From Notospermus geniculatus (lineage: Eukaryota; Nemertea; Pilidiophora; Heteronemertea; Lineidae): 64,000 nucleotides of DNA. Below, piece after piece: positions 32,012 through 42,619 of this stretch. Location of the stretch: positions 635,806-699,805 of the forward strand of contig NMRB01000036.1 in NCBI GenBank assembly GCA_002633025.1, in the 5' to 3' direction. Positions within the stretch are counted from its first letter, which is position 1. Each line of letters begins with the position of its first letter. The position numbers and the translations under genes are program-made. The notes under the pieces are model-generated. The model worked only from the letters and a program-made list of their open reading frames with translations, was not told the origin of the DNA and made no database searches.

Positions 32012-33391
32012 CTGTAAAATACGTCTGGACGAAAGCCTGGGCCACCATCTCAAATGAATGTCATTCACACTTTTTCCGATCTTCGGAAAGGGGAAATGAG
32101 CAGTAAAGATAATGTATCATGACTTCCTTGTTTACATTTCAATGTTTGTAAACATGGATGCATAGACTATTTTGGACTTTTAGGACATGCCAACCCACCA
32201 AATTGAATACTTTCGGTATCGATGCATTTTTTTCTAGAGGGGCATGCCACCAAAAGTTACTCATAAGCCAAAGAAAGACTGGGCACAAACAGACAATATG
32301 TAACTGATCAATAATTTTCGTGGCCGCAAAAATACCCGGTCACGATCAAAAATAGGTAAGAGAGGATACATTTGTACTCATTATCTTATCGATTACTAGG
32401 TGACGATCAAAAATAGGTAAGAGAGGATACATTTGTACTCCCTTTCAATATCAGCAGCACAGACGAGTAAGTCCGCCATTTCCACCACTTAGATTTTGAT
32501 TGCAGTGCCTAAGTACAGATGGACCCTGATCGCCACGCAGCAGGTTTTCAATACCGCCCCATTCGCATACCAGTTTTCACGACGTCCGATGCGACGGCAG
32601 CCAATCGGAGTGAACTTTCGAGTCCTGTATTTTATCATCATATCCTCGGACTGACAACAATTCCCTCACTCCGAAGTTGAGAGCAGTTGTTGGAGGAAAA
32701 AGCATACTTTTCTCGAAAAGTATGTTATCTGACCGGATCAAGCAATACTTTGAAGATGAGGCCTTGTTTGTGGTTTACACCACCCTATTCTGTCGTCCGA
32801 CCACATTCTGTTTAAAGAGGATGCTTTCTGCCTTGCGTGTTATCACCGAGAGTTCTTTATGAACAGTTTAAAACATTATTGATGGTTATAATCACTGAAG
32901 AGAACAAAACAATGGTCACAGCGCCGATTGACAAGTGGGAGATATTATTTTCTAAATAATCATCCCAAATGTTTGCTTCTGGTATTGATTATAAGCCAAC
33001 ACTTTGTTTATCTCACGAAGCGAGACGGCATAAAAAACGAAAAAGACCAAACCTTTGAATTTCGGTCGAGTCGCCACGCACTACTCTCAAGATCTGAGAA
33101 CAGTGATTGATGAGCTGAGGTGCTCATTGAGTTCCCCAAACGGGTTTCTGAGAAATTGGGGTATTGATAAGATTTTTCTCCGTCTTCCGTGTGGACGGGA
33201 GTTTTCATATGTACAGAACAAAGACGCTAGATGGCGTGATTTTCGGACAGGCGAATTTTAGTTTGCAGGCGGAGACGTGCGCAGGCCAGTTTTTATATAA
33301 CAGAGACGCTAGTTGGCGCTGCGGTTTTGGTTGACGGCAAAACGGAGACACACAAATGTTTTCTGTATGAACAGCATGTTCGACTCTTCCC
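32012..33391. other. Non-coding stretch upstream of the PAN exon
   Basis: A 32-bp direct repeat (GATCAAAAATAGGTAAGAGA...) occurs at about 32343 and 32404. GACGCTAGATGGCG (33225) and GACGCTAGTTGGCG (33305) are similar words 80 bases apart. The signal-peptide exon expected for the PAN-domain gene was not found here. Confidence 0.45.
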
Positions 33392-34706
33392 CTCTGCAAC
33401 TGGACAACATCTGCCCGACAAGGTGTTGTACTCTTGTCAGAAAAATACAATCGCGACGACCACAACAGTGATCTGGATAGATTCCGAAGCAACCGGAACC
33501 AACCGGCCGTCGCCCGATGAAACTATGATCAGATGACGCCAGATGAGCCAGCGAGGAATACGATTAGGCAGCTTGCTAAATGTGGCCAAATCAGATTTAC
33601 AATAATACTAACAACCGATCATCATGTCCTAACAATCATATATGGTATCTTGGAGAATGAAATATCTTTCGCATGAGATCTTCGGAAAGAAAAATGAACC
33701 ACCCTTCACGTCGTCCGGGACTGATCAATTACAGAATAATTTAATTCGACACTTGCTTAGCAGCGGCGATTGCGTTACGAGGCTCGCCTTGCCCTTAGTT
33801 TGGTGATGAGGTCACATCAGCCAAAATTATCACCGATGTGTACAGTGGTACGGAAAGAAAATAAGGGAGGCATTTGCTTCAAAAAAATAAGCATGCCTTT
33901 ACGGGGAAGGTTTGTAGCCGACTGGAAATCTGCCGTTGTGCATCTGCCAGCCACGACTGTTAGGAAGGGAATTTGCTATAGAGGCGTCACCTTTCGGAGA
34001 ACGGCCACAACATGGGGAAAGCCCTCCTAAAAATAGTACGGTGACGCAGCCACATCGGCGTAGTCGACGCCTACCTCCACAGCAGAGCCAATAGAATATT
34101 ATTGACGACCGGAAGAAGTCAATCTGGGCATGCGCAGGAGGCCNCTCTGCAACTATTAGACAACATCTGCCCAACAAGGTGTTGTACTCTTGTCAGAAAA
34201 ATACAATCGCGACGACCACAACAGTGATCTGGACAGATTCCGAAGCAACCGGACCCAACCGGCCGTCGCCCGATGAAACTATGATCAGATGACGCCAGAT
34301 GAGCCAGCGAGGAATACGATTAGGCAGCTTGCTAAATGTGGCCAAATCAGATTTACAATAATACTAACAACTGATCATCATGTCCTAACAATCATATATG
34401 GTATCTTGGAGAATGAAATATCTTTCGCATGAGATCTTCGAAAAGAAAAATGAACCACCCTTCACGTCGTCCGGGGCTGATCAATTACAGAATAATTTAA
34501 TTCGACACTTGTTTAGTGGCGGCGATTGCGTTACGAGGCTCGCCTTGCCCTTAGTTTGGTGATGAGGTCACATCAGCCAAAATTATCACCGATGTGTACA
34601 GTGGTACGGAAAGGAAATAAGGGAGGCATTTGCTTCAAAAAATAAGCGTGCCTTTACGGGGAAGGTTTGTAGCCGACTGGAAATCTGCCGTTGTGCATCT
34701 GCCAGC
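33392..34706. repeat. 560-bp direct duplication meeting a single n
   Basis: 33392-33951 and 34145-34706 are about 97 percent alike by eye. Copy 2 starts exactly one base after the n at 34144. Between them lie 190 bases of single-copy sequence. After copy 2 the sequence departs into a MITE. The pattern fits two overlapping contigs or alleles joined by the assembler. Confidence 0.85.
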
Positions 34707-34872
34707 GTTTCCGTTTGCCAGCGTTTTCCGTTTGCCAAACCCTTAGTTTGGGAAACGCTGAAATATAGATCGACACATGTCTCTGTCCCCTTTTGTCAAG
34801 TCGCACCTTATTCCGTCAGAAATAGAAGGGAAACACTCACAGATGGGGAGCATTCAAAAACTTTACACCAGT
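34707..34872 (-). mobile_element. GGTGTAACGTTTTT MITE family (copy B)
   Basis: In reverse it reads GGTGTAAAGTTTTTGAA, TGACGGAATAAGGTGCGACT, TGACAAAAGGGGACAG and ATTTCAGCGTTTCCCAAAC, matching 29687 in order. It lies where copy 2 of the flanking duplication stops matching copy 1, so its insertion may be what separates the two alleles. Confidence 0.65.
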
Positions 34873-34923
34873 CCTTTACTAGTATTTTTTTCATATATTT
34901 TTGTGTTCTGTATTTGAAAAGTG

Positions 34924-35059
34924 CAGGGTCGTATTTAGGGGGTGCGGGGGGCAGTTGCCCCTCCCCCCGAGCCAACCAAAAAAACGTGATTTTCATGCGG
35001 ATTTTGGGCAAAAAAGGTCTTTTACTGCCCCCCGGACCAAAAAGCTAAATACGGCCCTG
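34924..35059. mobile_element. hAT-like MITE (CAGGG...CCCTG ends)
   Basis: Ends CAGGGTCGTATTTAG and CTAAATACGGCCCTG are inverted repeats of the CAGGG type used by hAT elements. Flanks share AAGTG (34919-34923 and 35060-35064), shorter than the usual 8-bp duplication. The right half recurs at 40005-40107. Confidence 0.7.
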
Positions 35060-35103
35060 AAGTGGGTATAGATAGGCCCAAATGTGGAAGGCGACACCAT
35101 TGA

Positions 35104-35451
35104 ATGGACTCTAGAGAGACCAAGACCTTTGATCATGTGACAAACAATACAAGGGGACATCAGCAAGACGGAGGTATCAGATTCTATTACACCGGTATTA
35201 TAGTTTATGTCTCAAATTGTCCAGACTCATGTCAGCGACCTGAGATGTCACAAGAGATGCCAGATCTCATGCTTTCTCGTCATGAACCTTTACATATCTC
35301 TATAAATTTTCTCACGCGTGCCATGACAAAGGCCGAGGCAAACTTCCTAATTGGGGTGACTGCGAGACGACTACTTGCTCTGCCTGTCAATGTGCCACGT
35401 CTCTCCCACAGGGGTGACCACGTCACCTTGGGAAGCAGCTCCTTGATATGA
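35104..35451 (+). CDS. Candidate small gene or terminal exon (115 aa)
   Basis: The frame starts with an ATG (MDSRETKTFDHVTNNTRGHQ) and stops at a TGA whose last base begins an AATAAA (35451-35456). A frame closing directly on a poly(A) signal is more than expected from chance but leaves almost no 3' UTR. The protein is hydrophilic, with two Cys (NCPDSC) and no signal peptide or known domain. It begins 44 bases after a hAT-like MITE. A terminal exon with an unseen acceptor is equally possible. Confidence 0.35.
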   Translation: MDSRETKTFDHVTNNTRGHQQDGGIRFYYTGIIVYVSNCPDSCQRPEMSQEMPDLMLSRHEPLHISINFLTRAMTKAEANFLIGVTARRLLALPVNVPRLSHRGDHVTLGSSSLI

Positions 35452-35719
35452 ATAAAGAAATATATTCATCGGACACGTAAAATTAGAAAATATAGTTTAA
35501 TTTCAACATCTTTGAACGTCAGGTCCCCCGTTTTCAAATTTCACTTCGCTGTTTTTTAACTATTATTTTAATAACTTACCTTTTTTTTCTAAAAAGTACC
35601 AGTTAGGTATTTTTGAGTTGAAATGAAACAACAGAGACCAAGCGACCGTTGGTGGAACCAAATGAATTCTTCACGAGGGGAAATCTAAGAATCTATTTAG
35701 CGCTCTGCATGCTTTCATA

Positions 35720-37013
35720 CCCCTCCTCTCTCATTAAAACCTCGCATTTTGCTTTGAAGTTGGGAATTTCCTATTATTGAGGACATCTTTTGAACATGAA
35801 TTCCGGTGTAAAGTGCCAGAGTGTTCCCATTTCTCAGTGTTCACCCTCATTTTATGGGGAACGCTGTGGAACGAGAGTGACAAGTTCCCTGTGTTCCCCT
35901 GTTGGAAAGTCATGGTCTCTCTCCCTGCCTATTGTATGGAAACACGAGAGTAAAAGTTTCACTTTGTAGGGCCTACCCCTATTGAAAAAGTCATGGTCTC
36001 TCTCCCTGTCTATTGTATGCAAACACGAGAATAACAGTTTCTCTTTGTAGGGCCTACCCCTATTGAAAAAGTCATGGACTCTCTACCTGCCTATTAATGG
36101 AAACACAGGCAGATGTCACATTAGCAAACCTAAGGCCATGGATTGTAGGCCCTGTCAAAAACACATCAGGCTTAAGTTTCTATAGTTCCTGCCACTGCCC
36201 TATCAGCTTACTACATATTCCAAGGGCATCTATTCTGTATTTTTCTACAAGCAACCAAAAACAATCTCCTTGAAAAGTGAAGCATGACAACCTCCCTAAT
36301 ATTCATTGTTCTACCATTACACACATCTCCTTGGCACATCTCCGTTTTTATTGACCCAAGTTCAAGANCCCCTCCTCTCTCATTAAAACCTCGCATTTTG
36401 CTTTGAAATTGGGAATTTCCTATTATTGAGGACATCTTTTGAACATGAATTCCGGTGTAAAGTGCCAGAGTGTTCCCATTTCTCAGTGTTTACCCTCATT
36501 TTATGGGGAACGCTGTGGAACGAGAGTGACAAGTTCCCTGTGTTCCCCTGTTGGAAAGTCATGGTCTCCCTGCCTATTGTATGGAAACACGAAAGTAAAA
36601 GTTTCTCTTTGTAGGGCCTACCCCTATTGAAAAAGTCATGGTCTCTCTCCCTGCCTATTGTATGGAAACACGAGAGTAACAGTTTCTCTTTGTAGGGCCT
36701 ACCCCTATTGAAAAAGTCATGGTCTCTCTACCTGTCTATTAATGGAAACACAGGCAGATGTCACATTAGCAAACCTAAGGCCATGGATTGTAGGCCCTGT
36801 CAAAAACACATCAGGCTTAAGTTTCTATAGTTCCTGCCACTGCCCTATCAGCTTACTACATATTCCAAGGGCATCTATTCTGTATTTTTCTACAAGCAAC
36901 CAAAAACAATCTCCTTGAAAAGTGAAGCATGACAACCTCCCTATATATTCATTGTTCTACCATTACACACATCTCCTTGGCACATCTCCGTTTTTATTGA
37001 CCCAAGTTCAAGA
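35720..37013. repeat. 648-bp direct duplication joined by one n
   Basis: Copy A is 35720-36367 and copy B 36369-37013, with only the n at 36368 between them; copy A ends and copy B begins exactly at the n. They differ by a few substitutions and a small deletion. Inside each copy an 82-bp unit (GTAGGGCCTACCCCTATTGA, AAAAGTCATGGTCTCTCT) is repeated two to three times. Best read as overlapping contig ends that were not merged. Confidence 0.9.
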
Positions 37014-37569
37014 ATCTCCGTTTACGATCTCCTCTAGATCGCCTCGTCTTTCCCTTGTCGTTAGGCGCTACATGATGAGGAGGTGCTTGTTTTCCGTCTT
37101 ACCCGCCTGCGACCGCCGCCTTGAACACGGAGAGATATCCAATCGTCGTATCATCACATGCGCTCAGCTCGTTAGCGACAACTTTATGATCGTCTCATCA
37201 CTTGTCCATCATTAGGCACACAGACCAAAACAAACCTCGTAACCAGGTACCTGACTATCACACCAACGCCTGCGTCTACCATACAGCGTTGATAATGAGC
37301 GAGGTTGGCAAAATGTCATTCGTATTCCGTATCTGTTTAATCGCCCCTCCACCCCAAGTTTCTGTCACGTAATAAACATGGTTGGTTAATGTTTCTGCCG
37401 GTCGCGGTTGTGTTCACACATGTATGCTTCTTACCATTCGTCACTACGGTCGCGCAGCTGTAGCCTGCGCTTGAAATGACTGATTCCATCAGTCGAAATA
37501 TCGAAGCCGTACGATAGTCCAAGCAGAAATAGCAGGTCATGTTGATTCAGTCTTGTACTTCAGATCATC
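37014..37569. other. Intergenic, nothing recognised
   Basis: The plus-strand frame here (to 37215) has no clear start or splice signals. Confidence 0.45.
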
Positions 37570-37878
37570 CTGACTGCAGCGCCGCCCAATGTCTGTCTCA
37601 GCTACGACTCGAGATCATCCTGACGACTACAGCCCACCCAACGTCTTTCTCAGGTACGACTCTGACGACTACACCGCCACCCAACGTCTTTCTGATGTAC
37701 GACTCGAAATCACCCTGACGACTACACCGCCACCCAACGTCTTCTTGACGTACGAATCGAGATCACCCTGACGACTACACCGCCACCCAACGTCTTTCTG
37801 ATGTACGACTCGAGATCACCCTGACGACAACAGCGCCACCCAACGTCTTTCTGATTACGACTCGAGATCATCCTGATG
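37570..37878. repeat. Family F as a direct tandem array (copy 3)
   Basis: Five to six head-to-tail modules of about 55 bp (CCTGACGACTACACCGCCAC, CCAACGTCTTTCTGA, TACGACTCGAGATCA). The same module occurs in inverted pairs at 11850, 21718 and 38655. Here all copies point the same way, so the array probably grew by slippage or unequal exchange from one arm. Confidence 0.9.
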
Positions 37879-38654
37879 AACCTGCAAGAGTGCACGTTCA
37901 CGAATCGTTACCTTTCGTGTTAAATCTGATATTTCAGGTGCGGTTCCCTTAATTGGCTGTGACGAAAATCGCATCAGACTGTCAACAATCACAGCATAGT
38001 CATTTTTCACTTTCTTAATTCTGCAAGTCGATTTAATGGCGTTAACTGCTCAACATGCTGCATATTAAAACTCGGAGGATGATTCCATCAGAATTATACT
38101 GAGGTTGGACGATATTTTGGCTTGACATTCAATCTTCATGAAACTTTGTTTAGTTGGTAAGAATTAGATTTTGAAGCTGAAATAGTAGTAATTTCGTCCC
38201 GCCTGGACGCGCGGTTTTTACAGGCCTTGGGCCATAGTCCGGCGTCTGTCAGCACTTGACACCTTGTTTCGAAGGCAAGAAATGAAGACGATGGGAGTGA
38301 AAACCGCCATTTAGTGAAAACGAGCCTTCAGTTGCAATCAGCCAGAGGGAGCAATGTTTGGAATTCTCTTGAAAATCCTGATTAGGTACGAGGCAAGTTT
38401 GATCGCCTTTAGGAATCGAATAAATGTGCATAAAATTTACTAAGAATTTCACTTGACCACTACGCTGATGATAATCACTTAGAGATCACGCCAGAAACCA
38501 CCGGATGCAATCTCGTGCCCAGAGGTTACACATGTAGTTTCGCTCGGCCGAGGTTGGATGTTGCCCCACTGATCTCTGGGGATTGCTACGGACTACTTCG
38601 GCATTACAAAATAAAGACTGTTAGTCGTTGTGACGTGATTTCGAGTCAGAGTGA
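37879..38654. other. Intergenic, nothing recognised
   Basis: No supported exon or repeat. Confidence 0.5.
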
Positions 38655-38960
38655 AAACACGTTAGGCGGCGCTGCAGTCGTCAGGATGATCTCGAGTGGT
38701 TGGTAAGAAAGACGTTGGGCGGAGCTGCAGTCGTAAGGATGATCTGGAGTCGTTGATAATTTATGGCCGTTACAAAATTAGAAGACTTCGTAAGTTTTGA
38801 TCTGCTGCGACTCCAGATCACACCGACGACTGCAGCGCCACCCAACGTCTTTCTTTGCTACGACTCGAGATCACATCATAACGGCCAGAGATCAGGACTA
38901 AGATCGTCTTTTTTGTAAGGTCTTTATCTGCAGATACGACCGCCCATAGTAGTAGGCTAT
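38655..38960. repeat. Foldback repeat, family F (copy 4)
   Basis: Two forward modules (GGCGGCGCTGCAGTCGTCAG) and one reverse module (CTGCAGCGCCACCCAACGTC) surround a GTTACAAAATTAGAA loop that is also seen at 12085 (GTTACGAAATTAGAA). The right flank again has TTTTTTGTAAGGTCTTTATC. Confidence 0.8.
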
Positions 38961-39164
38961 AGGTAAGAGTCTAATGAGGAACCCGCAGAACTACGCCACG
39001 ACGTGGCGCTGTCAGTGTAAGACCCGGAAGTCCTATTTTCTAACAGTATTTCCATTTACTTCTTGCCCCAAAATAAACCACTCTCTTTGGTTCAATTTTG
39101 ATTAAATTACACTGTCCTGTTTCATGTTCAAAGTTCTCCATATATCACTGCTTTGTTTCGTCAG

Positions 39165-39388
39165 AAATGCCACAGGATGCCAATACTGACAACGTCTTTT
39201 GGGGAAATTTCCACGGAAAATTGTGTAGAAAAATGTACACATGCTTTGACGGCGTGACGTCAACAGCGCAAAAAGTGACGTCAGTACGTCATTCGGGTCT
39301 TATACTGACTGCGCCATCTGCAGTCATGCGGGTTCCCCATTGTGTTGAAGACACTGTAATGGATACTGGGGGGCTACTCGGAACTTAG
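39165..39388 (+). CDS. Candidate exon, unknown protein
   Basis: A strong acceptor (ACTGCTTTGTTTCGTCAG, ending 39164) precedes an ATG (39167) and an open frame of 73 codons: MPQDANTDNVFWGNFHGKLC, then RKMYTCFDGVTSTAQKV, ending GGLLGT and TAG. GTGAG directly after the stop mimics a donor. No domain was recognised. The segment also holds two CRE palindromes, which is unusual for coding DNA and suggests it may instead be regulatory. Confidence 0.25.
39255..39292. promoter_or_regulatory. Cluster of CRE sites
   Basis: Two perfect TGACGTCA palindromes (39255-39262 and 39276-39283), 21 bp apart (two helical turns), plus a half-site TACGTCA (39286-39292). CREB/ATF dimers bind such sites in animals. 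No promoter was identified beside them. Confidence 0.4.
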
Positions 39389-39661
39389 GTGAGAACTGAA
39401 GCCTAACTTATGGATCGATTTAATCCGTCGCTTCCTCTGTTACATGCTGTCTAGACAGATATGTATGAGTAAATGTGATGACCATGAATCGATCTTGAGT
39501 AGTCTACACAAATGGAGGTGATACGCGCACATAGTGCAAAAAGGTAAATATGAACATTTAAATTTGTATCACTTAAGATAGAGGAGCCTTTATACGCTCG
39601 TCTGAGCGGAGCCTTGATAGTGTAGTGGTTATCACGTCCGCTTAGCAAGCGGCACGTCCAA

Positions 39662-39823
39662 GTGTAACGTTTTTCAGTGTCTGTGTGATCCCCATTGTTC
39701 GGGACACACTGGGAAACGAACTCGCTGTTTCTCTGTGTGTCGCTCATTCTCCAGTCGCCGCTTATTCCGTCAATCTATTGTATTGTCACACTGGCTCACG
39801 GGCCTCACTGAAAAACGTTACAC
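39662..39823. mobile_element. GGTGTAACGTTTTT MITE family (copy C)
   Basis: Perfect 18-bp terminal inverted repeats: GTGTAACGTTTTTCAGTG and CACTGAAAAACGTTACAC. The middle (GGGACACACTGGGAAACGAA, CGCTTATTCCGTCAAT) matches copy D at 62187 in the opposite orientation. Confidence 0.9.
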
Positions 39824-39844
39824 CGGGCCATGTTGGACTAATTA

Positions 39845-39962
39845 GGGAGGTTTCGCAAGGGCCCGGTTAGGCCCTACGACGACGTTTATCTATTGTGTGG
39901 GTATACCCAAACAATAGATAAACGTCGTCGTATGGCCTAACCGGGCGCTTGCGAAACCTCCC
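39845..39962. mobile_element. Near-perfect palindromic MITE with TA flanks
   Basis: 118 bp, almost fully self-complementary: GGGAGGTTTCGCAAG ... CTTGCGAAACCTCCC, centre near GTGGGTATACCC. TA on both sides (39843-39844, 39963-39964). The ends resemble those of the pair at 10386. Confidence 0.9.
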
Positions 39963-40004
39963 TAATATCTCTGCAAGGGCAAGTAAAGGACCCCATCCAA
40001 GTGA

Positions 40005-40107
40005 TTCTCATGCGGATTTTGGGAAAAAAACAGCAAAAAAGGACTTCTGCCCTCCCCCCCCCCCGAAAGGCTTTTGCCCCAGGACCAAAAGGCCAAATAC
40101 GGCCCTG
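40005..40107. mobile_element. Half copy of the hAT-like MITE of 34924
   Basis: Shares CTCATGCGGATTTTGGG, the C run and CCAAAAGGCCAAATACGGCC with 34985-35059 and ends in the same CCCTG. The left half is missing. Confidence 0.75.
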
Positions 40108-41394
40108 TCTAACATCCAATCCACGGTCCATCGGGCGATTGCATCTGGCTCATCAAGAGAGACAGTCATTAAGCTGAAGAAATATCGAAGAACGAGGAAA
40201 ATTGGAAGGTAGGTACGCGTCCAATAGTGGTAATCAGCAATAAAAGAGCCCGGCCACAGGGAAATTGGCACCTTAGCGTAATTTATTCAATTTCCTTGAT
40301 CAATTTAATTAAAATAGCCTATAGTCTGGCCACGTAGGACGGATCCTGTTGAACCGGTGTACGAATAGGAAATGCGTACTGATTGACATGCCTAATAACA
40401 ATGTACTATTGAAGGTCGTCGTGGTCAAACATCTATCTACATGGACAGGAATTCATTCAGCTTCAACCTCATTCCAAGGGTCTTTCTACATGTATATCGT
40501 TGGACAACCTCGAAGAAACACCATCCAAACGGAAACGAAAAGCGAATGTATGTATACATTGAGCTCGGAGGAAAATCCATTACTTGGAGAACAATAGAAT
40601 AATCCCCTAGTTTGGAAAACAATGAAAATTTCCCTAGTCTGGAGAACAATGAAAAATCACCTATTTTGGAGGGAAAGAAAAATTCTCCCAAACAAGAACT
40701 CTTTATAGGCACCAAATTTCGATAAGGCCGGCTAATGCTGTGCCTAGCCATCACTTTAAAGGCTTGCCTTGGCGCATATGGAGGAACAGGAAGCAAGAGG
40801 ACAGCGTTTTCGAACCCAGCAAAAGTTTTGCAAAACCAGGGAAGATTTGTGAATCAGTTGTAATTGCCGTAATCTGAACAGGATATTTCACCACCCCACA
40901 GAATGTGTCTGTGTCAGTCTGCATTTCCGATTAATCGGTGCATTACCACCTAAAAGACGGCGGATATCGAGTCGGGAATTGTATATAATAGTTGAAAATG
41001 ATAGCTTTGTCACGTTACGAGAGCAATTTTGGTTATTGCTCAAGATATTCTGTCGCCGGTACGTGTAGCTGAATGACCGTCTGTGAGTTCATTGTACGGA
41101 TTGAGTGCAGATCCCCGCGGGTGATGGTATGACCTTGGGTAAATTTGCATTGGGAATCAATTCGGTTGTCAATGGAGTTGACGGTGTTCAATACGAGAAA
41201 ACAGTTCCGTGGTGATAAAAAACAGCTCCCGTTTGAGAAGAAGCCATAAGAATTTCAACTCAGCACAAGTCGCAGAGCACTCGGACCAACGAAAGACAGT
41301 TCATTTCCATTTCGCCGCCTACAACAACACTGCACTCCCATATCGTAGTTTCGAACCACATTACCGCATAGCGTATTACCCGCGATCCGAAACT
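40108..41394. other. Intergenic with a small tandem repeat
   Basis: A 33-bp unit (GGAGAACAATGAAAAAT with variants) repeats about four times at 40570-40672. At 40110-40208 a basic frame (SNIQSTVHRAIASGSSRETV) runs to a donor-like GGAAG/GTAGGTACG; it recalls a helix-turn-helix but is too short to name. Confidence 0.4.
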
Positions 41395-41512
41395 GCTTCG
41401 GATCACGCGATTCTCGGAATGACCAATAGGCGTCACTAGTTAGTGTTAGAATTGGCGCCAAAACGAGCTAGCCAATCAGTGATCCGCTTTCAGGACACTT
41501 TCTTCTGCGCTG
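41395..41512 (+). repeat. Dispersed repeat with CCAAT and E2F palindrome (copy 2)
   Basis: Contains ATGACCAATAGGCGTCACTA, then a perfect TTGGCGCCAA (41452-41461), GCTAGCCAATCAGTGATCCG and CTTTCAGGACACTTT. Two CCAAT boxes and an E2F-type palindrome in 60 bases make it promoter-like, yet it is dispersed (see 6462 and 43250). Confidence 0.75.
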
Positions 41513-42397
41513 TCTACACAGGCGTCTTTATCTATTGTATCTGAATACACAACTACCCCAGGCACGTTGCATAACAGAAGTCACATAATACTCTCAACAA
41601 TAGGTGCGAGTACCCTGGCCCTTCACAAAGCGGTTTCCTTCTGGGGCAGCATGGCAATAGGACAATGGGATCGAGCGTAGTATAATACAAACTCTACAGC
41701 GAACCCTGTTTGAATCCTAATCCTAGACCAACCAATGGAGAGCGAAAATAGGGAAAGGGCGAAATGGGAAAACACCACGAACGACACCAACGAAGCGAAT
41801 ACAACCTCTGTGTCAGGGGCACCTTTGCGACTGAGAGATGCTGTCCTAAATGAGGACCCTAGCTCACTGCCTCAATAGGTGTCACCAGTGGTTAAATCTA
41901 TTGAAATGAAACTGACATCCCGGTCCTGATCAATTTCCCACACAAAAGCCGTCCATTGTATAGGACCGAGTTTCGGTGTGCTGCCTTCTATCGTACAATG
42001 TAGCTAGGATGCCCATTGAGTATGGTCGTGGGTACAGCCGTTTATCATCGGAGGGTACATCTGATGACGGCGCTTGAGAACCATGTGCAACAATCGATCA
42101 TATTACGAGTCTGATGGCCAGCGACGCGACATACCGAAGTGTAAACCCGTCTTGTGTCCTCTAGAGGCTGGATACTTTGCAGTCGCGTGATGAAAGCTGT
42201 CAAAAGAAAACTCACTCAGGATTGTATATTTCTTTATACGTCACATCGGAGATCAAATTCAGTGCACATCCAACATGGACATGATCAGGATGCTCTCTGA
42301 TGTTCTCTTTCTTTTGTAATATACACAATATTCAAAACAGAAACAAAGACTACAGTTATAACACTTTCTTTGGCAAAATGTTACGCATGACATATCA
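41513..42397. other. Intergenic, nothing recognised
   Basis: No supported exon or repeat. Confidence 0.5.
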
Positions 42398-42619
42398 GGC
42401 CTTAAGCCAAGCGCACATTTGCGACAAAACTCAATGCAATAGGGGTGTCTTTTAAAATCGACTGACCTGGCTGAATGACGACTCGACAGCGTTGGGTCAG
42501 TCGACTTTAAAAACACCCGAACCGGCTGAATGACGAGTCGACAGCTTTGGGTCAGCCAACTTTGGCAACATCCCTACCGCATTGAGTTTTGCCGCAAATG
42601 TGCGCTTGGCCTTAAGGCC
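42398..42619. mobile_element. MITE with 50-bp TIRs and inner direct repeats
   Basis: The left arm (GGCCTTAAGCCAAGCGCACA, TTTGCGACAAAACTCAATGC) is the complement of the right arm. The middle has two direct copies of a module with GGCTGAATGACGACTCGACA and GGGTCAG; each can itself form a hairpin. The Cys-rich frame over this region (42259-42516 minus) is a by-product. Confidence 0.85.

Larger units (their letters stand above)
39609..40003 (+). mobile_element. SINE interrupted by two nested MITEs
   Basis: The SINE head (TAGTGTAGTGGTTATCACG, CCGCTTAGCAAGCGG) stops at 39660. The SINE body (CTGCAAGGGCAAGTAAAGGA, CCCCATCCAAGTG) resumes at about 39970, after two MITEs (39662-39823 and 39845-39962). 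The order of insertion is SINE first, MITEs later. Confidence 0.75.

Noticed and set aside
40110-40208. Transposase helix-turn-helix fragment
   Set aside because: About 33 basic residues with a donor-like end; too short and without diagnostic residues.
42259-42516. Cys-rich frame on the minus strand
   Set aside because: Half of it lies in the left arm and inner modules of the MITE at 42398.
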